From positions 1 to 64,000 of the forward strand of contig JAJEKV010000753.1 in the NCBI GenBank assembly GCA_021234155.1: DNA of 64,000 bases. The letters run 5' to 3'. Position 1 is the stretch's first letter. Each line of letters opens with the position of its first letter. Shown here piece by piece: positions 47,638 through 58,350 of this stretch. This stretch comes from Isoetes taiwanensis. Taxonomy: Eukaryota; Streptophyta; Lycopodiopsida; Isoetales; Isoetaceae. The notes under the pieces were generated by a model that was given only the letters and a program-made list of their open reading frames with translations, made no database searches and had not been told where the DNA came from. Both the position numbers and the translations under genes were made by a program.

Positions 47638-50600
47638 AACTTCAACTTTTGATCGGTTTCAAATGTTGTCGCCTTTGGTTCCCTCATACTGAGATGAAGG
47701 CATTAAACCCTCTCGATCTCATAATAGAAAGCCCCTATGTTCGAACCTTCATTAACAACCGCCATAGGGCTATAATTCTTTATCGTCTTAAGGGTCTTAA
47801 AGTTATAATCTACATGAGCTATTTCCCTCAAGGCAAACGATCCTTGAGTTTCTCCTTCAGGGTCTAGCATTACTCCATGTGAGTAGGGTAACTCTTAGGA
47901 TATAAGGACCGTTGGTCTATATAATCCCATTCACTATACTCTCCGCTTATAACGCTGAATTAATGCCTTGCTATCTACAACCTTTGAGTACTTATCTCCT
48001 CATTATCTGTTATTCCAATACCGTTCCAACCATCCTGGGGATGTTCTGGAATGTAACATCACCATATATGCTAGACTTACTCTGGCTATTTCCCTGACTT
48101 GAACACCTTTCATGTCCCTTAGTATATTGTACTTGCCGACGTCAGTCAACCCCAAACAATTGAGATAACTTGAATGCGTATCTCTGGTACTTCATACCTC
48201 ATTAAATACCTTCAGGTACAAGCATACCATTATGCTTATTTTTAAACTTTATCCTGTAACATTTCGTTCGTCTTGCACGAATATCCTACTATTTTCTTGT
48301 ATGACATAAATCTAAATGTCACAGTCAACTTCCTTAATATCATTACTAATGCAGTATTTGATACTACTTTCCAACATTCATGACCGTTACCTTGTTATTA
48401 TATGATATAGTAACATGTGTGAACCAATCCTAAGTCTAGAATCATATGCCATTCTTTCACATAGCCACATAGCAGTGTTCATACTTGCCTGCTGTATTGT
48501 ACAATCCTCAATACCTACATGTTTTAATACATGTGTCCTTCCATGTATGCTCTTGTTGTAACCTGTAATTATAATCCGCTATCGTATAACCATCTAGTGG
48601 ATGATGTTATCCACCATAATTCAACTTCGTGTTATATTGTACCATACACGACGTGGTTTTAACACCACACTTTCCATAGTCTCTGATTCATACACGTAGA
48701 AAAAGAACCTAGTTCGACTTGATCCTCAAGCTCTAATCACAAATACCACAGTGAGAGATGCCACCCTAAGTTCCTAGTGAACATGTTTAACGTCTACTCT
48801 AGGACCTCTTTTCATTATTTCCATACTCATACGAAAAGTGAACTAGAACTTCTATTATATACCCTTTCTTTTTTGTTGTTATGCTTCACCATTAAATGGT
48901 CCTAGTACGTATGATAAATGGTCCTAGTATGCATATACCACCGAGGAATTACTCCTCGAGATATACACACAGTACCAAGTCCAGACCACATTCTCCTTGG
49001 CGAGTTGTCCATCAGGCACCTACCTTGTTCATCTCCCACACTTTGGGTTATTCAAAGTGTTTCTTCAAATTTTCTATATTTGAAATGTTGTTCACAACAA
49101 CTTTCATGTTCCCCTTATCTTACACGTGTCGCCTATATACATTATTTGCCTCCCTAATACATCATTGGTTAAGTATAGCTTCACCAATGCTCCAACATAC
49201 CTTCCTTACAGTTTTTAGACGATTGCGATTTCTACTAGCAATTGTCATCTTCCATTCCTCACCTTCATTCAGTTCGACCTTGATTCTCTTCACCTTATAT
49301 GGAAACTACGTTCCACACTATTGTCCAGTCTTTTATTCGTGCCCCTTTGCTCCCAGCGGAGACATGATGCATCAATTCCCTTAACTGGTACCATGCAAGA
49401 CGCCCATGCATTTGACCATCATCATTAAGCGTATCCACGTGGCTACGTCCTTGTCTTACTCCTTGCATCTATATTGCATGCCTTTGCAACGTCAACCTCT
49501 TTACAAAATGCAACTTATGAGTAATCTTATAATCTATAGTTTATGAATCTGCGTCGTTATACGCCATCAATCTTCTAGCTTCTATGGCATAAACATTCAA
49601 TACCTTGACCATCATTTTTAAAGTGATCCCCCTTTCATAAGCTGGATATTTATAATTCAGTTTCCACATTAGTGTAGTACCTCTCGAACATTAGTGTAGT
49701 GCCATTAGTGTAGTACCTCTCTAACATTAGTGTAGTACCATTAGTGTAGTACCTCTCTAACGTGTTTTATGGCAGATAGTCATACACCACTTCTCCCTCA
49801 ACTATATGGTGCTATATCCAGTATCCTTTTACGTGAATGGCAATATATATGCCACATGACAAATCAATCCTCCTTATTATTAAATATGCCTTTTTGGATC
49901 GCTTAACTTCCAGTGATTCAATGGGATCGCAGACATCGGGCTAGCAATTCTCTCGGGTATGGATCCAAAATCAGGATACCTTACCACTCCTTATTTTCAA
50001 CGTTTAGCACTTCTGCCTGAGCTCTTATATATCTTCCACATGACTATCCTTGATAGACGGGGTCACTTGGCTAGTCAAGGAACAAAATCGTTTTCCTTTT
50101 TCTAACAATGTCGTCTTCACATTCCCTATGTACTTATGGTATATTTAATAGACCTAACTCACCTTCCTAAGAGCAGATGTATGACTGCCCCCACCATTCT
50201 CTATGGAGCTATATCAGCTTCCATATCACCAAACTGATTGCTTTTCCATAGGTTTTATACAATGTACCTTGTTTCCGCAAACTCACACTTTTATTTTCTA
50301 ACAGTGCGCTTTCCTCGAGTCAATCTACATTACAATATCGGGTACTCCCATCCATCAGAAAAACCGTTGCTATGCAACTTGTGTCATCTTTTTAAGAGTC
50401 TTTCGATATTATTAGCATTAATAGCTCACAAATTCTTATATCTATGTATGCTTTGCCACCATTAGCTTCATGTTCTCTCATGTTTCGCTCTTTATAATTC
50501 TCACTGTGAGATAGCACCTGCGTATTAAACTATTTTCATCAACACATGCTAACGTTCATGAATCCACTCAGCCTTATGAATTGGAGATTAGACATCATTT

Positions 50601-51002
50601 TCAACTTTGATCACCTTGAAGATGATAATCTCTGTGCAACTTATAATCTCACCACTCCGACTTCTGCTGATGGTCTGGGAATTATTTCATTCCCCTAATT
50701 CTACGGACTCATATCTGTGATCCATATTGGATTTATTCTAATATCTTTGAACCTTTCCATGAATTACAATGTCATATTTCATATCAACTCTGCATTCGAT
50801 TTTCCACCACCTTTTAGCAATTTGTTAAGCAATTTGCTAATTCCTTCCAAGTTGTTTGAATTCTCAAACTATCCCGTACCCTTTGATCCTGTGTTGCCTT
50901 CCTTAAGGAGGGGAGACTTTTCTTTATCATATGTGATGTGTTGCCACGGCATAAACCGTAGTTCTTGTAGACTTGTCTAGATGCTGAGGACAACACCATT
51001 TT
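47638..51002. other. Non-coding interior of LTR element
   Basis: About 3.4 kb of T/C-rich sequence with only short open frames (48,896-49,384 is the longest) and no retroviral motif on either strand. The stretch just before the polypurine tract (gatgctgaggacaacaccat) resembles the acidic C-terminal end of Ty3 polyproteins, but it is too short to be sure. Confidence 0.5.
49671..49761. repeat. Minisatellite of attagtgtagtacc units
   Basis: Five or so copies of cattagtgtagta(g)cc, some extended by tctctaa, follow each other in direct orientation. A local expansion inside the LTR-element interior. Confidence 0.75.
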
Positions 51003-51015
51003 AAGGAGAGAAGAA
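51003..51015 (+). other. Polypurine tract
   Basis: AAGGAGAGAAGAA directly precedes the LTR start TGTGACGTTCC. It primes plus-strand synthesis in LTR elements and marks what follows as a 3' LTR. Confidence 0.7.
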
Positions 51016-51698
51016 TGTGACGTTCCACATTAAAAGGGGTTAAAATATTAAATTAGTTAATAATAACCAATCTAGAGTTTCCACCTGGCCCAAGTCAATT
51101 GGGCAAGGCAAGCTTGCTAATTTGGGACACCCAAATTGGCACCGCAATTTGCCCCAATTTGAACTGGGGGAGATTGGTGGAGGAGGAGCTGCTGTTCAAC
51201 CCTGTTCCAGCCAGAAGGATAGAGAACCATAGAGATGGTGGATCTAGCTATGATTCCGGTTAGTACGTAGATAGCTTGGATTCTTAGATAATCATAGGAT
51301 TAACCCTTGTATGCTTAAAAGATAGCTAGGATCAACCCTTGTATGAATAGATGTATGGTTAATCTCTATTTCATGTTCTATTCGAAGCTATGGATGGATG
51401 GATGTATAATGATGGTTCTCTTTCTGTTCCTCCTGTGTTTGTGGGGATTAAGGGGGGTAGAGACCTAAAGGCTATGTAGAAGTAGAGATGCTCCTAGCTA
51501 GAATCTCTTAAATCCCAATAAATGCGGCCTGTGCACAAGAGCCCTCCTGGCTGTCGATGGTATGGTGTGGCTGAGCACCAGACAAGGATCATGGAGGTGA
51601 AGTGGGAGTGGGACCTTGCCTAGTGTGGCTATAAGGCTCCTTACTGTGGCTAGGTCTATAGTCGGTCATTGTGTATGGGCCAGGTATGGGTCTGACAA
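51016..51698 (+). repeat. Partial 3' LTR of the Ty3-like element
   Basis: Starts TGTGACGTTCCACA and follows the LTRs at 30,842 and 39,042, but lacks about 165 bp near its start, the 595-bp block present in the other two, and everything after gggtctgaca (51,697). The palindrome of the other copies is altered here. The right end is cut off, so no flanking target duplication can be tested. Confidence 0.72.
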
Positions 51699-52640
51699 CA
51701 GATTTGCTTTGGGAAAGTCAATTTTGTTCCCTTGAGCACTTGGCTCATTTCGGCAGCTATGGAATTTCCTTTCCTCAATTCCTTCTATTGCTCAAATTCT
51801 AGAATATTTTGATGTAACTGCTTTGAACAACCTTTTTTCTTGACCTTGAGGCAGTTGGGCTATTCATTTCCCACTCATATTCCTGATACTCCATGTAAAA
51901 GTATTGTCACTTTTTTCCACAAATTGTGCTATTATGCAGATTGATGCCGCTCTATGGATTGAGTAGGTATTTGTATCTCACATGGGCATGAACGGCCTGA
52001 CATTTCTAACTGTGGGATGAATTTTTAGAAGCCAATTTCAGTCTCTCGGAACCATATGTGCATACTCATCAATATGAAATGGGGCTCTTGGGTTGACTTC
52101 GGAATGGCAATCTGCCCTGCTACACAAGTTGCAAAAAACAGTTTGAAGGCAAAGATGCTACTTCATCATCTGCAGTGACTGTGGAGAATCTGCTGCAATT
52201 TCCTTTCCATCCTCTTTCTAAGGTAAGCAACAGCAAGGATTGGCCTTCTACAGGAAAATAGTGGACCTAAGATTGAGTTTTTGCTAAGATCGTCACCAAT
52301 TTATGCAGATTGTAGTGTCGAACTACAAGAACAATCCAAGGTATAACATGCACCTTATGTCAAACAAGGCCTTAATGTCATAGCAAAAGAATAAAGTAAA
52401 GACTGTATCAGAAATAGTTCACTATTGATCTGGCCTATAGAACATGCATGTTAGTGAGTGTTTGCAGTTATATTTGTTTTTAGCAACATACAGTGGCATA
52501 GTATCAGGCTTTTCTTATCCTAGAACAGCAATCCATAGCCTCTATGCATCATCTAGTAGTGTTTATGGCTTGAATTCAATTTTGAGCATTAATTTTAATG
52601 TCGTTTTAAGAAATTAGTAAAATTAGAATTTACTTTGTAG

Positions 52641-52885
52641 GTCCCTTTCTCTGAAGATGACAGAACTGATCGTCATGCTAGCTTATATGCTGCAGCAAAG
52701 GTATAGATTCTAAACCAATGTCGTAAATCGTATTAACTTCAGGCAATATATTCTTGGACCCTGCTAAGGACCAATGTTTGCAGTGTTATGAAGACAAGTA
52801 ATATGAGTAATCCTTATGTTACAGAAGCAAATGAGGTTGTTGGGCCATACCTATGCGTATATGGCTTATCAATTACAGCACTCAG
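52641..52885 (+). pseudogene. UDP-glucuronate 4-epimerase-like exon remnants
   Basis: A 60-bp exon-like block (52,641-52,700), bounded by an AG acceptor and a GT donor, reads VPFSEDDRTDRHASLYAAAK. This matches the segment around the catalytic YxxxK of plant UDP-glucuronate 4-epimerases (GAE family, cell-wall pectin precursor synthesis), with K at the expected place. A second block (52,825-52,885) after another AG continues the family pattern (VYGLSITALR) but needs frame changes. No other exons were recognised nearby, so this is a gene relic. Confidence 0.55.
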
Positions 52886-53268
52886 GTTTGTGTCATACAA
52901 ATAGTAGCCATCCGATGCATGCACGATATATGCATCAATGTGAATCATGTCCCTTACTATGTTTCAAATCTTGGGGATCACAATTTTGGGCTTCTGAAGA
53001 TAAGCTTAACTTAAGAAACCTCATGTATTTCTCTGCAATGGAATGCTCTTCTCAGTGCTCGTAGATAGAGCAGGATATTGGCTACAAAGCAGAACATTTT
53101 CATAATTTCATTATTTTCTGTTTTGAAACATCTGTCTATTTTGATGGCCCCTTTGCCTCAACTCTGCACTTTTACATTGTAATAGTTGAAAACAGACTTG
53201 ACTACGTAAAAATCTAATGTTTGTTGAAAATGCCAGCAAAGGGGAAGATGTTTCTCAGTGAAAAAAAT

Positions 53269-54560
53269 CTAGAAGTGGTTATGCAGATGTTGCTTGAGTT
53301 CAGTTGGCTCTGTTAGTAGCGAACCATCCGGCAAAAGCAATGAGGACATGGTTGACGTCATGCGACGCCTCTTAGCCGCACGGAAAAAGAAGCATGTACA
53401 ACCGTCTCCATCACCAAACCACTGCACACCTGCCTTCGTCTTTGCCTGCTGAATTTTCTCCTCCTCCAATGCTTGGATATGTGCCAAAATATCACGATCA
53501 TGAATGTCTGGAAGACGTCCCTGTCGAGCATGGAGCAGGTCCTGATACAAGGTGTCTAATAAAGCACGACCTGCTGCTGCAAACTCTCGGCCCCACTGTT
53601 TGGCAAAACTTTTGACTGCCGCAATTGCATTCATGCCTCGAGGTGGGCTGAAGGCAGTTATCCAAGTGTTCTTGCAGCCTTCTTGAAAGTCAACATCATT
53701 TAAGAACTTTACATTCAAGCAAAAATACGTCCGTCCAGACCATCACTGCTGCAGGGGCTCATCGGAAATGACTTGCAGATGGCGGTCTGAAACTGAGTTG
53801 TCTCTGAGACAGAACAAAAAAAGATCTGGAAGTGCCACAACTGCATCTGCATTTCAGTAAGCTCTATCCAACCGAGAGCTTGCATGACCCCCACCAGCTT
53901 GACCATTACACCAAGTAAAGGCACCTTCACCATCAATCTTCGAGAGGTTGCAGTCATGGAGTAGACGGAGCCACTGCTGGCGCTCAAAACCAGACACCAC
54001 TGTAGAGGTAGGCCCTAACCGATCAGACTCCATTTCCACCATATTAAGATCCCCAACAAGAAGCCACAAAATGTGGCAGCCCAAGCTGAGCATCTTCCCT
54101 CACAAGGAGGCCCACAGTGAAGCTCTCTGATGGGGCCTGTTGTGGACGTAAACATTAATTAGACTATATTTAACCCCTTGTTCCTACCATACAATTCGGG
54201 CCGAATGACCAAAACGATCAGCTTAAGTGAAGACAACTGGCAAGGAAGGAAGCCATGCTATCACCACCCCTGCATTGGCAGAATCAACTGCTGCGATAAG
54301 GACATTAAACCTTCAACCAATCATGTCTGCAAGCTTTGATAAGTCTCCCTTACGACACTTGTGCTCTTGAAGACATATAATCTGAGCATGGCCATCTGGC
54401 ATGGCAGAACCTCATCAACCAAATCAGCCCACTGAAGTGGATCAAAACGACCACAATGGGATGCAATGGGAGGAGCAGTGCTACATAAAGCAGGAACTGA
54501 GGCCGTGACGCAGAGGAATTAGATCCTTAGCTGATTTTCGTGGTTGACAAAGAGCGGGGG
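53269..54560 (-). pseudogene. LINE ORF2 endonuclease fragment
   Basis: Read right to left: IICLQEHKC (endonuclease motif) near 54,370; a GDLNMVE block near 54,050; FTWCNGQAGGGHASSRLDRAY near 53,860-53,910; then the linker KTKAGVQWFGDGDG near 53,400. It stops just before the reverse-transcriptase domain. This is the APE-type endonuclease of an L1-like LINE with several frame changes. It is 3'-incomplete. The sequence to 54,900 on the same strand may be the end of its ORF1. Confidence 0.65.
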
Positions 54561-55152
54561 TGGTGGGTGGATGCCACACCGATCAATGTCTATATACTGT
54601 CCACGAGCCTCTTCAATTTGCTCTTGCGATCTCTAAATTTCAGCCAGTCTCAACATTTGGTGATCCAGAGACTGAGGTGGGGGAGCTGCAACTGGAAGAG
54701 CAGGGGGGACAGTCACAGGCACATGGATGTGAGAGATGTCCATTGAGGTGGGAGCACTCTGATTGTCTTCTCCCACTGCTCTTCAGTTATGTCCAAGAAT
54801 GGCTTGAGAGCACCTGACCAAACGGTATAAACGAATTTAGAACGTGATCTCTTTTTGGTAATTGTCTGATGGAAAACCTTCAAAAAGCGACTTAACACTT
54901 TAATTTACGCAAAATAAACTTCAAAACACATATCGAACTCAGAAACATCAATCAGTCAAACTACAGATTAGATACCCTTAAGTTCAAGAAAATCAACATA
55001 CTGCAGAGACTGTTTCACAACAGGTTGGAACGTATATTCTTAGGTCCTCATTTTGTTGTTAGAATGATGTCCAAAGCTCTGTAAATGCAGGGATAACCCT
55101 TTACTTCATTGCATATCATCCAGCACCACGACAACAAAAACTTGGAGTTTAT

Positions 55153-55601
55153 CTATTGCTGTATGTGGTGCCCTGTGAGTAACCTGGGCTCACTCAAATT
55201 CACAAGCTGAGTACCTGAATAATTCGTACAATTGACTAGAACGCTAATTTCTCCAAAAAAATGCCATCCCTTTTGTACTGCAGCATCCACATTCTTTTCC
55301 CTAGAACAAATATCTAACTCCAGAACTTTAACATGTGCATCCTGCTCTTGAATGTTTAAAGAAGATTTGAGCTTGTTAGACAGAGGGACTAAACTCAAAG
55401 TGCTTCCTGCCAAAATAATTTTGGGTGTGCGCTTATGATAAATTATCAGCCGTAATCTAGGTTTGAAGCAATTAGACGATCAAGATGGTTGGGTTACTTA
55501 CTTACATCTAGATTTTGCCAGAGAAAGCACAAGCTGGATCCCAATTTATCGTCTGCTCCAGTAAAGAGAGCTACCTTGCCCATGAGAGAAGCTTCGACCA
55601 T
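55153..55601 (-). pseudogene. Short-chain dehydrogenase/reductase remnant (two exons)
   Basis: On the minus strand exon 1 (55,506-55,601) starts MVEASLMGKVALFTG and ends at a gtaagt donor. Exon 2 (55,153 to about 55,424) reads KIILAG, then HVKVLELDICSREKNVDAAV and ISVLVNCTNYSGTQLVNLSE. These are the N-terminal Rossmann part of SDR enzymes of the plant 3-oxoacyl-ACP or ketosphinganine reductase-like type: the cofactor glycine motif, the central LELDI strand and the NAG position. The glycine motif is degraded (TGADDKLG instead of TGxxxGxG), the NAG reads NCT, and a frame change near the end of exon 1 breaks the expected LAKSRC. No catalytic YxxxK exon was found. A pseudogene is most likely. Confidence 0.55.
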
Positions 55602-55864
55602 CTCTCCACTCGACAAAAAAAAGCATATTATTTTCCATAGGTTTTCTATTTTTCATAGCCGTGGGATTAAAAAATTAGTAGATCTAATGGTTGAGATGTA
55701 ACTAAGCTGACGTGGCAGGGCATGTGGCATAGTTAGAATTGCAGCAAAGTGTGCTTGGGTTAGGCAACCCTGCTAAAAATTAGCTTCACATTTATGAAAA
55801 ACCAAAAAACATGCTATGCGGAAGGCCATCGTTGGCTCCGTGGCCTGAATTTCGTTTACTTGAC

Positions 55865-55937
55865 TTTTACGTTAGGGATAATGGGCGCAGACAGGCCCTG
55901 CATAAGGGCCTGCCTGCGCCCATTATCCAACGTAAAA
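55865..55937. repeat. 32-bp-stem hairpin
   Basis: The arms ttttacgtt-ag-ggataatgggcgcag and onward, and their complement, pair over 32 bp with a 2-base bulge, one mismatch and a 7-base loop (tgcataa). The stem is GC-rich in the middle and AT-rich at the base. It lies about 400 bp upstream of the PPR gene. Confidence 0.85.
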
Positions 55938-56348
55938 TTAGGGGAAAGAACTTTTCGTTGCCACATGGCATCATCGCAGCCACAAAACTTGAAAAAACCG
56001 TTATCAGCCAAAGAGAGAGGGAAGCTAGCCGCAGGAGATTACCTCTTTTAATATGGGCTGAAATATGGCGAAATGTTTTCCCCCCTAATTTTATAATTTT
56101 ACGATTGGTAGAAAGTATTTTTGAACTATTTTTGAACTTTCAAAGTCTTTCACAGTTATATCGACCTGTTTTTGCTTTTTAGCTGTCTCTCTAAAAAATC
56201 TATTCTATTCTAATTTTCACTATCGAGCGCCGGAGCTCGGCCATGGCAGCCAGTTGCTGGTAGGTTGCCGCCTCAGGCTTGGATCAGGTTGGCGTTGCAG
56301 CAATTTTCAGGATTCATATAAGCTGGGTGTTAATCTGTAAAAGACTCC

Positions 56349-57812
56349 ATGTTCAAAACAACACGCGGTTGTCATTTCTTCAGGTATATGTTCAAAATAA
56401 GATTGGATGTTTTATTGTTTCCATCTGCTATGATAATCAGCAGGCATTTTCAAACATTAAGCAAATCGGATTGTTTAAATGACGCCCTAGAATGGGCCGA
56501 GAACAATCAGAAACAGGGATATTCCATCTCAAAAGACTTGGGTCACCATTTGGTGCTCGAATGCACAAAACTGGGAAACCTTGAAGTTGGTAGACGGGTA
56601 CAGTTACTTCTGGTCCACGATGGACTAGATTCTTTTACCATTTTGGCTAATCATTTAATTCGTCTATTTGCGTCTGGCTTGAGTTTGATTGAAGCTAGTT
56701 TGGCATTCAATAAGCTCTCAAGACCAGATCAATATACATGGAACTCAATTGTCAATGCTCATGCTGAGCATGGTGAAGTTAATGTGGCATTTCACTTGTA
56801 TGATAGGATGCATTGTCATGGTGGAAGCCCAGACAAATTCACATTCCTGAGTATCTTGAAAGCATGTTGTAGCATAGGACATATAGACCACATCAGGCGA
56901 ATTCATGAGCAAATTATTGATGTTGGCTTTCAATTTGATGTTGTTATAGGAAGTTCTCTGGTACACATGTATGCCAAATGCTGCAACTTGGAGGAGGCTC
57001 ATGAAGCCTTTCAGAGATTACCAAATAAGGACGTGGTAGCATGGGGTGCAATGATTGCGGGGTTTACTCAACAAGATCAAGGCTGCCTTGCCCTAGAATG
57101 TTATGCAAATATGCAACACGAAGGCATAAAACCAGATAAATTTACATTTTCAAGTGTTTTGAAGGCATGTGCTATTGTAGGTGCTATAGATCAAGGCAGG
57201 TCCATTCATGAGGAAATTGTAAAGAGTGGCTTGCAATGTGATGTTGTTGTAGGGAGTGCCCTTGTTGACATGTATGTTAAATGTGCAAGCTTGGAGGAGG
57301 CGCGCAAAGTCTTTGACACATTGCAAACTTACGATATGATATCATGGAGTACAATGATTTCAGGATATTCTCAGCTCGGTGAAGCTGTAATGGCCCTGGC
57401 GTGCTTTGAGGACATGCAACACTATGGTCATAAACCAAATGATATAGTGTTTACAGCAATTCTCACTGCGTTAAGCCGCGCTGGGAAAATGCATGAAGCC
57501 CTTCGCCTTTTTGAAACTATGAGAGCATGCCACGGTATAAGCCAAAACATCAGTCACATTAATTGCATGTTGGATCTCTTGGGCCATGCAGGTTACATTG
57601 ATGAAGCGGAAGATTTACTAGAAGCCACTGTTCAACCCACTATTTATCTTTGGATGACTTTGCTTAGTGCTTGCAGAATGCACTGTAATATAAAGGTACG
57701 AAGGCGTTGCTTTGACAAAATTGTTTGTCTGGATTCGTTTTGCGCAGCAGCATATGCAATTATGGCAGACATTTATGCTAGTGTTAGCGTGCAAAACTTT
57801 CCAGGCAAGTAA
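56349..57812 (+). CDS. PLS-type pentatricopeptide repeat protein, no DYW domain
   Basis: A single open reading of 487 codons without introns. From about residue 120 it is built of tandem 31-36-residue PPR motifs (YTWNSIVNAHAEHGEV, KFTFLSILKACC, VVIGSSLVHMYAKCCNLEEA, VVAWGAMIAGFTQ, KFTFSSVLKACA, MISWSTMISGYSQ), then an E1-like end (YLWMTLLSACRMHCN to AAYAIMADIYAS). Such proteins bind organellar RNA one base per repeat and direct editing or processing in plastids or mitochondria; the basic, hydrophobic N-terminus could target it. The protein stops within or just after E1, with no E+ or DYW deaminase part, so it either works with a partner or is a truncated relative. Start 56,349 is the first in-frame Met; 56,388 and 56,430 are alternatives. 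Confidence 0.82.
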   Translation: MFKTTRGCHFFRYMFKIRLDVLLFPSAMIISRHFQTLSKSDCLNDALEWAENNQKQGYSISKDLGHHLVLECTKLGNLEVGRRVQLLLVHDGLDSFTILANHLIRLFASGLSLIEASLAFNKLSRPDQYTWNSIVNAHAEHGEVNVAFHLYDRMHCHGGSPDKFTFLSILKACCSIGHIDHIRRIHEQIIDVGFQFDVVIGSSLVHMYAKCCNLEEAHEAFQRLPNKDVVAWGAMIAGFTQQDQGCLALECYANMQHEGIKPDKFTFSSVLKACAIVGAIDQGRSIHEEIVKSGLQCDVVVGSALVDMYVKCASLEEARKVFDTLQTYDMISWSTMISGYSQLGEAVMALACFEDMQHYGHKPNDIVFTAILTALSRAGKMHEALRLFETMRACHGISQNISHINCMLDLLGHAGYIDEAEDLLEATVQPTIYLWMTLLSACRMHCNIKVRRRCFDKIVCLDSFCAAAYAIMADIYASVSVQNFPGK

Positions 57813-58149
57813 GAATATCAAGATTTTCTTGTACTGCAGTCATGTCAGAAATTCATCTTTGGTGGCATTTGATAGGAAGTTGCAGATACTGGGGTTGGGA
57901 TGCAAGGTGGCTTTTTGGACCTGTAAATAAGGCCCGTTGGGTATAATAATGGATAGGGTGAGAAAGAAGAACAACATGTGCTATGATCTGTTCTGGGTTT
58001 ACCAAGCAAATTAGCAAAGGTTTGTCCAATTAAGGGCTTGAATATTGACTTGAACTCACCTTATTTTCAAGCATATCAGACATCTAACAGACAACCAGTC
58101 TTTTAAATGTTTCATTTCCTTACTGTCAACCTCAACCCTACACCAACTA

Positions 58150-58350
58150 CAATTCTTCAGCCTGGTGGCCATCATTATGGTGCTCCTCATCAAGTTTTTG
58201 TTCTACAGTCTGAAACATGCTGGTATGGGGTAAGCAAAGCATGCCTATACGCAAGGGGTGAGTTGGAAGCAGCAGGTCGCTGATAACAACCAGGGAACTC
58301 TCGAAGATGCAGGACAACCTTCAGGTTTGGTTGTCGAATCTAATGAGGTG
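58150..58350 (+). other. Exon-like sequence before the tandem array
   Basis: Two short coding-like stretches: NLNPTPTTILQPGGHHYGAP near 58,130-58,190, and DNNQGTLEDAGQPSGLVVES near 58,280-58,345, the second running straight into the first array unit. Composition resembles a disordered regulatory protein. No family recognised, and frames differ between the two parts. Confidence 0.35.

Noticed and set aside
49671-49761. CRISPR-like spaced repeats
   Set aside because: Repeats are adjacent and irregular without unique equal-length spacers, in a plant nuclear context; a minisatellite.
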